This document shows, in pieces, positions 24,051 through 32,238 of a DNA stretch of 45,650 nucleotides. The translations under genes and the position numbers were made by a program. Source of the stretch: Rhodocyclaceae bacterium. Lineage in GTDB: Bacteria; Pseudomonadota; Gammaproteobacteria; Burkholderiales; Rhodocyclaceae. Where the stretch lies: the NCBI GenBank assembly GCA_030682595.1, contig JAUXNZ010000036.1:1-45650 (forward strand), read 5' to 3'. The notes under the pieces are model-generated. The model saw only the letters and a program-made list of their open reading frames with translations, was not told the DNA's origin and did not search any database. Every line of letters begins with the position of its first letter. The stretch's first letter is position 1.

Positions 24051-24061
24051 GGTTAATCTCC

Positions 24062-24625
24062 TTACGGCCTGACATCTTTCGCTTTGAGCGCGCTCGCCAG
24101 GGCGTTGGTAGCTCGCGAACAGTGGGTTTTGACGCTGCCTTCAGTGCAACCCATGGCCAGGGCTGTTTCTGCTATATCTAATCCTTCCCAGTAACGCAGC
24201 AGGAAGGCTTCACGTTGACGCGGTGGCAAATTTTGGAGCGCTGTTTCGATCAGGTTCAGGGTCTCGGCTTGCAGCAGGGCCGCATGCGGGGTGGCAAATG
24301 GGTTGAGTTCCTCATCAATTTCAAGGGTTTCCAGCGGGTCGGCTAATTCGTCGTCGAGCGGCTCAAACGAGGAAAGCTGCACCACATGTCCCGCCCGGGT
24401 GCGCGAGCGACGATACGAATCACGGATGGCATTTTGCAGGATACGCTGAAACAGCGGTGGAAATTCTTCCGCCGGCCGATCACTGTATTTTTCCGCGAGA
24501 CGCATCATGCTGTCCTGCACGATATCGAGCGCTGTTTCCTCGTCGCGCACGGCGAATACGGCCTGCTTGAAGGCGCGTCGCTCGACACTGGCGAGAAAAT
24601 CGGAAAGCTCGATACGTGAAGCCAA
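24062..24625 (-). CDS. ECF-type RNA polymerase sigma factor
   Basis: This 187-residue sigma-70 family protein has only regions 2 and 4. Region 2 is AVFAVRDEETALDIVQDSMM through LFQRILQNAIRDSYRRSRTR; region 4 is LPPRQREAFLLRYWEGLDIA through GCTEGSVKTHCSRATNAL, a helix-turn-helix for the -35 element. An acidic linker (about residues 90-115) separates them. It is followed by DUF3619, DUF3106 and RDD genes in one unit and is divergent from ilvB. The regulon and signal are unknown. A -35/-10 pair typical of ECF autoregulation is not obvious upstream. Confidence 0.9.
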   Translation of the reverse strand: MASRIELSDFLASVERRAFKQAVFAVRDEETALDIVQDSMMRLAEKYSDRPAEEFPPLFQRILQNAIRDSYRRSRTRAGHVVQLSSFEPLDDELADPLETLEIDEELNPFATPHAALLQAETLNLIETALQNLPPRQREAFLLRYWEGLDIAETALAMGCTEGSVKTHCSRATNALASALKAKDVRP

Positions 24626-24715
24626 AGCGTGTTTTCAGTCGTCTGGATGGGGGTTGGCCCATCGCGGTGGCGTGTGTCAAGCCGGTTGAATCCAACCGGA
24701 AGCTAATCGGAAGCC

Positions 24716-24745
24716 TTGACCGTTCATTGTTCTGTCAAGTATTGT
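24716..24745 (+). promoter_or_regulatory. Predicted sigma-70 promoter for ilvB
   Basis: TTGACC at 24716-24721 and TATTGT at 24740-24745 are 18 bp apart, about 45 bases before the ilvB start. I found no leader peptide with runs of branched-chain codons, so classical attenuation is not supported. Confidence 0.4.
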
Positions 24746-24789
24746 TGCGTGTTTCGGGCTTGGGCCCGCTTATTAATGGACACACAACA

Positions 24790-26511
24790 ATGCAATTGAC
24801 GGGCGCTGAGATTGTAATCAGGTGTCTCCAGGAAGAAAAGGTCGAACATGTGTTCGGCTATCCTGGCGGCTCGGTTTTGTTTATTTACGACGAATTGTTC
24901 AAGCAGGACCAGATCAAGCACATTCTGGTCAGGCATGAGCAGGCGGCGGTGCACGCGGCGGATGCCTATTCGCGTTCCTCCAGCAAGATCGGCGTCTGCC
25001 TGGTTACTTCCGGCCCGGGTGTGACGAACGCCGTGACGGGGATTGCCACGGCCTACATGGATTCGATCCCGCTGGTGGTTATTACGGGCCAGGTGCCGAC
25101 CGCCTACATCGGCCAGGATGCATTCCAGGAAGCCGACACGGTCGGCATCACCCGCCCCTGCGTCAAGCATAATTTTCTCGTCAAGGACGTCGCGGATCTG
25201 GCGGTGACGATCAAGAAGGCTTTTTATCTGGCCCAGACCGGCCGTCCCGGCCCGGTGCTGGTGGACATCCCCAAGGATGTCTCCGCCAAGAAATGCGAAT
25301 TCCACTATCCGAAAACCATTGCAATGCGTTCCTACAACCCGGTGGTCAAGGGGCATACGGGACAGATCAAGAAGGCTCTGCAACTTTTGCTGGACGCCAA
25401 GCGGCCGATGATTTACGCCGGTGGCGGCGTGATTTTGTCCGACGCGGCCAACAAGCTGACCAAGCTGACGCGACTGCTGGGTTTCCCGATTACCCAGACC
25501 CTGATGGGCCTGGGCGGCTATCCGGCGACCGATCGCCAGTTTCTCGGCATGCTGGGCATGCACGGCACCTACGAGGCCAACATGGCGATGCAGGAGTGCG
25601 ACGTGCTCCTGGCCATCGGCGCGCGTTTCGATGACCGCGTCATTGGCAACCCGGATCACTTTGCCAAGGTGTCCCGCAAGATCATCCATGTCGATATCGA
25701 TCCGTCCTCGATTTCGAAGCGCGTGCGCGTCGATGTGCCGATCGTCGGCAACGTGCCGGACGTGCTCGATGAACTGATCAAGCAGATTGAAGCAGGCGAA
25801 GCCAAATCCGAAGCCATGGTGGCAACCAAGGCGCTGGCCGCCTGGTGGAAACAGATCGAGGCGTGGCGCGGCAAGGATTCGCTCAAGTACAAGATGGGTT
25901 CCGATCTCATCATGCCGCAGTATGTCGTCGAAAAGCTCTACGAAGTGACCGGCGGCGATGCCTTCGTCACCTCGGATGTCGGCCAGCATCAGATGTGGGC
26001 CGCGCAGTATTACAAATTCGACAAACCGCGCCGCTGGATCAACTCCGGTGGCCTCGGCACGATGGGCTTCGGTCTGCCGGCCGCGATGGGCGTGCGCTTT
26101 GCCAATCCGAAAGCCACGGTAGCCTGCATTACCGGCGAGGGCTCGATCCAGATGAACATCCAGGAACTCTCGACCTGCAAGCAGTTCCACCTGCCGGTCA
26201 AGATACTCTGTCTCAACAACGGCTATCTCGGCATGGTGCGTCAGTGGCAGCAGATGTTCCACGGCAACCGCTATGCCGAATCGTATGTCGATGCCTTGCC
26301 GGATTTCGTCAAGCTGGCCGAGGCTTACGGCCATGTCGGCATGTATATCGACAAGCCAGCCGATGTCGAGCCGGCAATCCGCGAAGCCTTTGTCAAACAC
26401 AAGAACGAGCTGGTTTTCCTCGACTTCCAGACTGACAAGACCGCCAACGTCTTTCCCATGATCGCGGCCGGCAAGGGCCTGTCGGAAATGATCCTGGCGG
26501 AGGAGCTGTAA
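24790..26511 (+). CDS. ilvB: Acetolactate synthase, large (catalytic) subunit
   Basis: This thiamine-diphosphate enzyme makes acetolactate or acetohydroxybutyrate, the first common step of valine, leucine and isoleucine synthesis. The start is ATG 24790 (MQLTGAEIVIRCLQEEKVEH, the family N-terminus); the upstream 58 in-frame codons are not conserved and overlap the divergent sigma gene. It has VFGYPGGSVLFIYDELF with the catalytic Glu region further on (VRHEQAAVHAADAYS), the FAD-binding middle domain, and the ThDP motif at ITGEGSIQMNIQELSTC to LCLNN. The 573-residue length is normal. The small subunit ilvH follows after 2 bases. Confidence 0.95.
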   Translation: MQLTGAEIVIRCLQEEKVEHVFGYPGGSVLFIYDELFKQDQIKHILVRHEQAAVHAADAYSRSSSKIGVCLVTSGPGVTNAVTGIATAYMDSIPLVVITGQVPTAYIGQDAFQEADTVGITRPCVKHNFLVKDVADLAVTIKKAFYLAQTGRPGPVLVDIPKDVSAKKCEFHYPKTIAMRSYNPVVKGHTGQIKKALQLLLDAKRPMIYAGGGVILSDAANKLTKLTRLLGFPITQTLMGLGGYPATDRQFLGMLGMHGTYEANMAMQECDVLLAIGARFDDRVIGNPDHFAKVSRKIIHVDIDPSSISKRVRVDVPIVGNVPDVLDELIKQIEAGEAKSEAMVATKALAAWWKQIEAWRGKDSLKYKMGSDLIMPQYVVEKLYEVTGGDAFVTSDVGQHQMWAAQYYKFDKPRRWINSGGLGTMGFGLPAAMGVRFANPKATVACITGEGSIQMNIQELSTCKQFHLPVKILCLNNGYLGMVRQWQQMFHGNRYAESYVDALPDFVKLAEAYGHVGMYIDKPADVEPAIREAFVKHKNELVFLDFQTDKTANVFPMIAAGKGLSEMILAEEL

Positions 26512-26513
26512 TC

Positions 26514-27005
26514 ATGCGCCACATCATTTCCATCCTGATTGAAAACGAAGCCGGTGCCCTGTCGCGCGTTTCCGGGCTGTTTTCGGCGCGCGGCTACAAC
26601 ATCGAATCGCTGACCGTCGCGGCGACCGAAGACCCCACCCTGTCGCGCATGACGATCGTCAGCAGCGGCTCCGACGACATCATCGAGCAGATCACCAAGC
26701 AACTCAACAAGCTCATCGACACCGTCAAGGTGGTGGATCTGTCCGAGGCGGCGCACATCGAACGCGAGCTGATGCTCGTCAAGGTGCGCGCCACCGGCAA
26801 GGATCGCGAGGAGATGAAGCGCGTTGCCGATATTTTTCGCGGCCGCATCATTGACGTCACTGAGTCGACCTATGTCATCGAATTGACCGGCAATACCCAC
26901 AAGATGGGAGCGTTCATCGACGCCATCGATCGTTCGCTGATTCTCGAAACCGTGCGCACCGGCGTCTGCGGCATTGGCCGCGGCGACCGCATTCTCAAAG
27001 TCTGA
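26514..27005 (+). CDS. ilvH: Acetolactate synthase, small regulatory subunit
   Basis: The ACT-domain subunit binds valine and imposes feedback inhibition on the large subunit. The 163 residues start MRHIISILIENEAGALSRVS with GLFSARGYNIESLTVA, the ligand-binding ACT motif, and continue with the second regulatory domain (ELMLVKVRATGKDREEMKRV). GGAGGAG near the end of ilvB supplies the ribosome binding site. The length and order (ilvB-ilvH-ilvC) are standard. Confidence 0.95.
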   Translation: MRHIISILIENEAGALSRVSGLFSARGYNIESLTVAATEDPTLSRMTIVSSGSDDIIEQITKQLNKLIDTVKVVDLSEAAHIERELMLVKVRATGKDREEMKRVADIFRGRIIDVTESTYVIELTGNTHKMGAFIDAIDRSLILETVRTGVCGIGRGDRILKV

Positions 27006-27076
27006 TCAACTCTCACCAACCTCTTTTGCCAACTGCGTCCCACCAGGGGCGAATGGCTTCTATTAAAAGGAAAGTC

Positions 27077-28093
27077 ATGAAAGTCTATTACGATAAAGAC
27101 GCCGATCTCTCGCTCATCAAGGGCAAGAAGGTCACCATCGTGGGTTACGGCTCGCAGGGCCATGCCCACGCCCAGAACCTCAAGGATTCCGGCGTCAAGG
27201 TCACTGTTGGCCTGCGCAAGGACGGCGCTTCGTGGGCGAAAGCACGGACGGCCGGCCTCAAGGTCGAAGAGGTTGCCAAGGCGGTCAAGGGCGCCGACGT
27301 GGTGATGATGTTGTTGCCGGACGAGACCATCCCGACCGTCTATTCCGCCGATGTGGCACCCAATCTTAAAAAAGGCGCCGCCCTGGCCTTCGCGCATGGC
27401 TTTAATATCCACTACAATCAGGTGGTGCCGCGGGCGGACGTCGATGTCATCATGGTTGCGCCCAAGGGTCCCGGCCACACGGTGCGTTCCGAGTACCTGC
27501 GGGGCGGCGGCGTGCCGTCCCTGATCGCCGTGCATCAGGACATTTCCGGCCGCGCCAAGGATATTGCATTGTCCTACGCGGCGGCGAATGGCGGCACCAA
27601 GGGCGGCGTGATCGAGACCAACTTCCGCGAGGAGACCGAGACCGACCTGTTCGGCGAGCAGGCCGTGCTCTGCGGCGGGCTGGTTGAACTCATCAAGGCG
27701 GGCTACGAGACGCTGACCGACGCCGGTTATGCGCCCGAGATGGCTTATTTCGAGTGTCTCCACGAGGTGAAACTGATTGTCGACCTGATCTTTGAAGGCG
27801 GCATCGCCAACATGAACTACTCGATCTCCAACAACGCCGAGTATGGCGAGTATGTCACCGGCCCCGAGGTCATCAACGAGCAGTCGCGCGCCGCGATGAA
27901 AAACGCCCTCAAGCGCATCCAGACTGGCGAATACGCCAAGATGTTCATCCTCGAAGGCAAGACCAACTATCCGAGCATGACCGCGCGCCGTCGCCTTACC
28001 GCCGCCCATCCGGTCGAGCAGGTGGGCGAGCAACTGCGCGCAATGATGCCGTGGATCAAGGCCAAGGCACTGGTCGACAAATCGAAGAATTGA
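27077..28093 (+). CDS. ilvC: Ketol-acid reductoisomerase (NADP-dependent, class I)
   Basis: IlvC converts acetolactate to dihydroxyisovalerate using NADPH and magnesium. The start is ATG 27077 (MKVYYDKDADLSLIKGKKV), behind AAAAGGAAAG; the 17 upstream in-frame codons are not family sequence. The nucleotide-binding motif GYGSQGHAHAQNLKDSG is intact. The knotted C-terminal domain contains metal-ligand acidic residues (EETETDLFGEQAVLCGG, AYFECLHEVKLIVDL). The 338 residues identify the short class I form. psd starts 2 bases after the stop. Confidence 0.96.
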   Translation: MKVYYDKDADLSLIKGKKVTIVGYGSQGHAHAQNLKDSGVKVTVGLRKDGASWAKARTAGLKVEEVAKAVKGADVVMMLLPDETIPTVYSADVAPNLKKGAALAFAHGFNIHYNQVVPRADVDVIMVAPKGPGHTVRSEYLRGGGVPSLIAVHQDISGRAKDIALSYAAANGGTKGGVIETNFREETETDLFGEQAVLCGGLVELIKAGYETLTDAGYAPEMAYFECLHEVKLIVDLIFEGGIANMNYSISNNAEYGEYVTGPEVINEQSRAAMKNALKRIQTGEYAKMFILEGKTNYPSMTARRRLTAAHPVEQVGEQLRAMMPWIKAKALVDKSKN

Positions 28094-28094
28094 T

Positions 28095-28739
28095 TTGAGC
28101 CACTATCCCCACCCCATCATCGCCCGGGAGGGCTGGCCCTTCCTGGGGGGTTCGGTTCTGTTCGCGCTGCTGGCGACTTTTTTCCTCGGCGTGGCATGGT
28201 CGATTCCGTTCTGGATCGTTGCGCTGTTCGTCCTGCAGTTCTTCCGCGATCCGCCCCGCGCCGTGCCCGGCGATGCCAAGAGCATCCTGGCGCCCGCCGA
28301 TGGCCGCATCGTGGTCATCGAGCCGGCGCTTGACCCCTGGCTACAGCGCGAAACGCTGAAGATCAGCGTGTTCATGAATGTGTTCAACGTCCATTCGAAT
28401 CGCTCGCCCGTCGACTGCACCGTGGTGCAACGCTGGTATCACCCCGGCAAGTTCATCAATGCCGACCTCGACAAGGCGTCGACGGAGAATGAGCGCAACG
28501 CCTTGCATTTGCGCACGGCCGACGGCCAGGACATTACCTGCGTGCAGGTCGCCGGCTTGATCGCCCGCCGCATCCTCTGCTATGTCGCTGCCGGCGCCAA
28601 GCTGGAACGTGGCCAGCGCTACGGTTTCATCCGCTTCGGTTCGCGCGTCGATCTGTATCTGCCCAAGGACGTGCGGGTAAAAGTCGGCGTTGGCGATACG
28701 GTGCAGGCGACTTCGACCATCCTGGCCGAGTTCCCGTAA
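28095..28739 (+). CDS. psd: Phosphatidylserine decarboxylase, short form
   Basis: Psd makes phosphatidylethanolamine from phosphatidylserine using a pyruvoyl group formed by self-cleavage. The 214-residue protein is the short type with an N-terminal membrane stretch (about 20-45). The cleavage site is in RFGSRVDLYLPKD, where the Gly-Ser bond breaks. The start codon is TTG at 28095, giving SHYPHPIIAREGWPF, the conserved N-terminus; no ATG fits. pssA, which makes its substrate, follows. VKVGVGDTVQA near the C-terminus coincides with a family 1-like sequence, but similar residues are normal for this family. Confidence 0.92.
   Translation: MSHYPHPIIAREGWPFLGGSVLFALLATFFLGVAWSIPFWIVALFVLQFFRDPPRAVPGDAKSILAPADGRIVVIEPALDPWLQRETLKISVFMNVFNVHSNRSPVDCTVVQRWYHPGKFINADLDKASTENERNALHLRTADGQDITCVQVAGLIARRILCYVAAGAKLERGQRYGFIRFGSRVDLYLPKDVRVKVGVGDTVQATSTILAEFP
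28679..28703 (+). repeat. Family 1-like sequence in psd, weak copy
   Basis: It has about four mismatches to the consensus and is read in sense as KVGVGDTV. Psd relatives often have a similar peptide here, so this may be chance similarity or a clue to how the repeat began. Confidence 0.35.
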
Positions 28740-28764
28740 AGGTTCTGTAATCAGGCAGGGGGGC

Positions 28765-28770
28765 TACAAT
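28765..28770 (+). promoter_or_regulatory. Possible -10 element upstream of pssA
   Basis: TACAAT lies 29 bases before ATG 28799, with only a weak -35 candidate (TTCTGT at 28743-28748). If it is real, the earlier ATG at 28769 cannot be the pssA start. Confidence 0.3.
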
Positions 28771-28798
28771 GGCCCTTTTGCCTTGGTCGCTATCCGCC

Positions 28799-29566
28799 AT
28801 GCCTGAATATCGTCCCCGCAAGACCCTGTTCAATTCCGAGTTGCGCCGGCGCGGCATCTACATACTGCCCAACCTGCTCACCACGGCGGGGTTGTTCTCG
28901 GGCTTTTTTGCCATTGTGCAGGCGATGAACGGCAAGTTTGAAATTGCCGCGGTGGCGATTTTCGTTGCCATGCTGTTTGACGGCCTGGACGGGCGCGTGG
29001 CCCGGTTGACGCACACGCAAAGTGCTTTCGGCGCGGAATACGACTCGCTCTCCGACATGGTGTCATTCGGCGCGGCCCCGGCGCTGGTGGTTTATGTCTG
29101 GGCGCTCAAGGACATGGGCAAGCTGGGCTGGATCGCCGCGTTCATCTATTGCGCGTGCGCGGCATTGCGCCTGGCGCGCTTCAACACCAACATCGAAGTC
29201 GTCGATAAACGCAATTTTCAGGGCCTGCCGAGTCCGGCGGCGGCGGCGCTGGTTGCCGGTTTTGTCTGGGTCATGATCGACAACGACTGGACTGGACATG
29301 AGGCGCGCTGGTATGCCTGCGCGCTGACGTTTTTTGCCGGCATCACCATGGTTACCAGTCTGCCTTTCTATTCCGGCAAGGACATCAATCTGAGGAAGAG
29401 TGTGCCGTTCATCGTGGTGGCGGCGATTGCGCTGGGTTTCGCGCTGGTGTCGACCTATCCGCCGGGCGTGCTGTTCACCCTGTTCCTTGGTTACGCACTG
29501 TCCGGCTATGTGATTGCCTTGGTCAATTGGGTCAATAGACGGAATAAACTTGCGCGACCCGAATAG
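28799..29566 (+). CDS. pssA: CDP-diacylglycerol-serine phosphatidyltransferase
   Basis: PssA is a membrane CDP-alcohol phosphatidyltransferase that makes phosphatidylserine, the substrate of the preceding psd product. The signature DGLDGRVAR followed by GAEYDSLSD matches the D-x2-DG-x2-AR-x8-G-x3-D-x3-D motif. About six further hydrophobic helices are visible. I favour ATG 28799 (PEYRPRKTLFNSEL, then RRRGIYILPNLLTTAGLF); ATG 28769 would add ten residues and overlaps a possible -10 element. The length is 255 residues with this start. Confidence 0.92.
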   Translation: MPEYRPRKTLFNSELRRRGIYILPNLLTTAGLFSGFFAIVQAMNGKFEIAAVAIFVAMLFDGLDGRVARLTHTQSAFGAEYDSLSDMVSFGAAPALVVYVWALKDMGKLGWIAAFIYCACAALRLARFNTNIEVVDKRNFQGLPSPAAAALVAGFVWVMIDNDWTGHEARWYACALTFFAGITMVTSLPFYSGKDINLRKSVPFIVVAAIALGFALVSTYPPGVLFTLFLGYALSGYVIALVNWVNRRNKLARPE

Positions 29567-29613
29567 GTCGTTGATGATGGGTTGACCCGAAGGATGAGTG
29601 ACTGGAGATGGCC

Positions 29614-31152
29614 ATGAGCAAAGAAACTTTATTGATTTTTGACACCACCTTGCGCGATGGCGAGCAAAGCCCTGGCGCGGCCATGACGCGCGAAGAGAAG
29701 GTGCGCATCGCCCGCCAACTGGAGCGCATGCGGGTGGATATCATCGAGGCCGGTTTTGCCGCCGCGAGTCCGGGCGACTTCGCCGCGATCCGCGCGGTCG
29801 CCGAGGCGATCAAGGACTCCACGGTCTGTTCGCTGTCACGCGCCAACGAAAACGATATTCGTCGCGCCGGCGAGGCCATCCAGCCGGCCGCGCGCGGCCG
29901 CGTGCATACCTTCATCGCCACCAGCCCGATCCACATGCAGATGAAGTTGCGCATGGAGCCCGAGCAGGTGATCGAGCAGGCGGTCAAGGCGGTTACCTGG
30001 GCGCGGCAATATACCGATGACGTCGAGTTCTCGCCGGAGGATGCCGGTCGCTCGGACAGTGATTTTCTGTGCCGCGTGCTTGAAGCCGTGATCAACGCCG
30101 GCGCCAAGACGGTGAACATCGCCGATACCGTCGGTTACAACCTTCCGCAGGTCTGGGGCGAGCTGTTCAAGACCCTGCGCGAGCGCGTGCCGAATGCCGA
30201 CAAGGCGGTGTGGTCGACCCACTGCCATAACGACCTCGGGCTGGCGGTCGCCAACTCGCTGGCCGCCGTGCAAAATGGCGCGCGGCAGGTCGAGTGCACG
30301 ATCAATGGCTTGGGCGAACGTGCCGGTAACGCCTCGCTCGAAGAAATCGTCATGGCGGTAAGAACGCGCAAGGACTTGTTTGCGGTCGAAACGCGCATCG
30401 ATGCCACCCAGATCGTGCCCGCCTCGCGGCTGGTGTCGCAGATCACCGGTTATGTCGTGCAGCCGAACAAGGCGATCGTCGGCGCCAATGCGTTTGCCCA
30501 TGAATCCGGCATTCACCAGGACGGCGTGTTGAAGCATCGCGAGACATACGAAATCATGCGCGCCGAGGATGTCGGCTGGAATGCCAATAAAATCTCCTTG
30601 GGCAAGCTCTCCGGCCGGAACGCTTTCAGGAGCAAACTGGCCGAGCTCGGGATCGAACTGGCGAGCGAGGAAGTCCTCAACACCGCGTTTGCCCGGTTCA
30701 AGGAACTCGCCGACAAGAAGCGCGAAATTTTCGACGACGACCTGCAAGCGCTGGTTTCGGAGGGGATGATCACGCCGGAGAGCGAGTTTTACAAGCTGGT
30801 CTCATCGAAGTTCCATTCGGAAACGGGCGAGCTGCCGCGCGCCGAATTGACCCTGTCCCTCGGCGGCACCGAACAGCGTACCGAGTCGACCGGGAGCGGG
30901 CCGGTGGATGCGACTTTCCGCGCGCTCGAAAACGTTGCCGGCAGCGGTTCCGACCTGTTGCTTTATTCGGTGAATGCCATCACCACCGGCACCGATGCCC
31001 AGGGCGAGGTGACCGTGCGTCTGTCCAAGGACGGCCGCATCGTGAATGGCCAGGGTGCGGATACCGACATCATCGTGGCCTCTGCCAAGGCGTATATCAA
31101 CGCCCTGAACAAGCTGCATGCCGGGCCGGAGCGCGTCAATCCCCAGCTCTGA
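29614..31152 (+). CDS. leuA: 2-isopropylmalate synthase
   Basis: LeuA condenses acetyl-CoA with 2-oxoisovalerate, the first committed step to leucine. The catalytic barrel starts LLIFDTTLRDGEQSPGAAM and includes STHCHNDLGLAVANSLAAV, with the metal-binding HxH pair. The C-terminal regulatory domain (about residue 390 onward, TLSLGGTEQRTE) mediates leucine inhibition. I prefer ATG 29614 to 29608 because GGAG at 29604-29607 is then 6 bases away. The 512-residue length is normal. A family 2 repeat, whose first hairpin could serve as terminator, starts about 9 bases after the stop. Confidence 0.95.
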   Translation: MSKETLLIFDTTLRDGEQSPGAAMTREEKVRIARQLERMRVDIIEAGFAAASPGDFAAIRAVAEAIKDSTVCSLSRANENDIRRAGEAIQPAARGRVHTFIATSPIHMQMKLRMEPEQVIEQAVKAVTWARQYTDDVEFSPEDAGRSDSDFLCRVLEAVINAGAKTVNIADTVGYNLPQVWGELFKTLRERVPNADKAVWSTHCHNDLGLAVANSLAAVQNGARQVECTINGLGERAGNASLEEIVMAVRTRKDLFAVETRIDATQIVPASRLVSQITGYVVQPNKAIVGANAFAHESGIHQDGVLKHRETYEIMRAEDVGWNANKISLGKLSGRNAFRSKLAELGIELASEEVLNTAFARFKELADKKREIFDDDLQALVSEGMITPESEFYKLVSSKFHSETGELPRAELTLSLGGTEQRTESTGSGPVDATFRALENVAGSGSDLLLYSVNAITTGTDAQGEVTVRLSKDGRIVNGQGADTDIIVASAKAYINALNKLHAGPERVNPQL

Positions 31153-31160
31153 TTGAACTC

Positions 31161-31369
31161 CGCCCGCCCCCCTTCACCCCCTTCGCGGGGGGTTCTTAAC
31201 GGCTCGCTTTGCTCGGTTATGACTGGGCGCTTCTATTGGCCGCGGAGTGGATTGTGTGCGATAAAGCCGCATCTCGCTTCGCGAGACCAGTCTTCGACTG
31301 TCCTGCGGCCTGCGGCCTGGTGGCTGGTGCCGCGTGCCGCGTTTGCTTGGGACGGCCCGGCGCAAACGC
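31161..31369 (+). repeat. Family 2 element (copy b) between leuA and yihY
   Basis: It starts with a C-rich block and the hairpin CCCCC-ttcgc-GGGGG (31177-31191), then TTCTTAACGGCTCGCTTTG. A variable middle of about 105 bases follows, then GGTGCCGCGTGCC and the hairpin GCGTTTGC (31339-31346), core TTGGGACGGCCCGGC (31347-31361), GCAAACGC (31362-31369). Both ends match the inverted copy at 36875-37015 closely. The first hairpin and its T-rich flank could end leuA transcription. Confidence 0.8.
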
Positions 31370-31389
31370 TACGATGTTGTTTTTCTCGG

Positions 31390-31414
31390 TAAAGTCGGCG
31401 CTGGCGGGGCGGCG
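31390..31414 (+). repeat. Family 1 dispersed repeat upstream of yihY
   Basis: It has two mismatches to the consensus and lies 21 bases after the family 2 element, ending 6 bases before the yihY ATG. If an upstream in-frame start were used it would be translated as KVGAGGAA. Confidence 0.75.
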
Positions 31415-31420
31415 GCCCCG

Positions 31421-32233
31421 ATGATCCTCGCGCCGTTCCACCTCGTCGCCAGTGTCGTGCGCCGGTTTGGCGCCGAGCGCTGCGCCCAGACGGCGGCGGC
31501 GCTCTCCTTTGCCACCTTGCTGGGGCTGGTGCCGATGCTGGTCGTGGCGGCGGTGTTGATCGAACAGTTGCCCTTCGCCATCAAGCTGGGCGCCGCCCTC
31601 GAAAAGTTCATTCTCGGGGCCCTGCTGCCTGAAAAGGCCGGTGTGGTGATCGCCCAGTATCTTGGCCAGTTCACGCAGCGCAGCGAACGGGTGACCCTGG
31701 TTGGCCTGGGGGTGCTGGCCGCGACGGCGTTGATGCAGATGCTGACCATCGAACATGCCTTCAATGCCATCTGGAAAGTCAAAAAACCGCGCCCCTGGTT
31801 CCGGCGGCTGGGCCTGCATCTGCTGACCTTGCTGGCGGGACCGCTGGTCTTCGGCGGGGCCCTGGCCAGCACCACCTATCTGGCCGGCGCATCCTTCGGC
31901 CTGATCGACGAGTCCCGCTGGGCAAGGACCATTTTCGCGCAGATGATGCCCGTGGTTTTTCTCGCGGCATTATTCGGCCTGCTTTACTGGAGTTTGCCGA
32001 ATCGCCCGGTCGCGCGCCGGCATGCCGGATTGGCTGGCGCTCTGGCGGCAGCGGCTTTTGTTGGTATGCAACATCTGTTTGCGCTGTATGTCGTGAAATT
32101 TCCGACCTACACGCTGATTTATGGGGCGTTTGCCGCCGTGCCGATTTTTTTGCTCTGGCTTTACCTGTCGTGGTCAGTGATTCTGCTCGGCGCCCTGTTG
32201 ACGGCGGAACTACCCGGGGTGGCGCGGCGCTAA
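31421..32233 (+). CDS. yihY: YihY/BrkB-family inner-membrane protein
   Basis: This polytopic membrane protein has 270 residues and about six helices, of the YihY family once mislabelled as RNase BN. The start MILAPFHLVASVVRRFGAER leads to CAQTAAALSFATLLGLVPML, the family motif. The second half has YTLIYGAFAAVPIFLLWLYL, also typical. The transport role is unknown. I set the start at ATG 31421; the frame continues upstream for 29 codons, but those are repeat sequence. The ribosome binding site is poor. Confidence 0.88.
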   Translation: MILAPFHLVASVVRRFGAERCAQTAAALSFATLLGLVPMLVVAAVLIEQLPFAIKLGAALEKFILGALLPEKAGVVIAQYLGQFTQRSERVTLVGLGVLAATALMQMLTIEHAFNAIWKVKKPRPWFRRLGLHLLTLLAGPLVFGGALASTTYLAGASFGLIDESRWARTIFAQMMPVVFLAALFGLLYWSLPNRPVARRHAGLAGALAAAAFVGMQHLFALYVVKFPTYTLIYGAFAAVPIFLLWLYLSWSVILLGALLTAELPGVARR

Positions 32234-32238
32234 AACTG

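Noticed and set aside
24616..24789. 58 extra N-terminal codons for ilvB
   Set aside because: They are not family sequence, overlap the sigma gene start and contain the predicted promoter.
24626..24789. Leader-peptide attenuator for the ilv genes
   Set aside because: No short frame rich in Ile, Val or Leu codons and no competing hairpins with a T tract were found.
24724..26400. 558-codon minus-strand open frame
   Set aside because: It is antisense to ilvB; the His-rich composition is typical of a shadow frame.
26870..28033. 387-codon minus-strand open frame
   Set aside because: It is antisense to the intact ilvC gene and has no start signal or motif.
31334..31420. Upstream start for yihY that would translate both repeats
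   Set aside because: The 29 codons are repeat sequence with no family similarity and no ribosome binding site; ATG 31421 fits the family.
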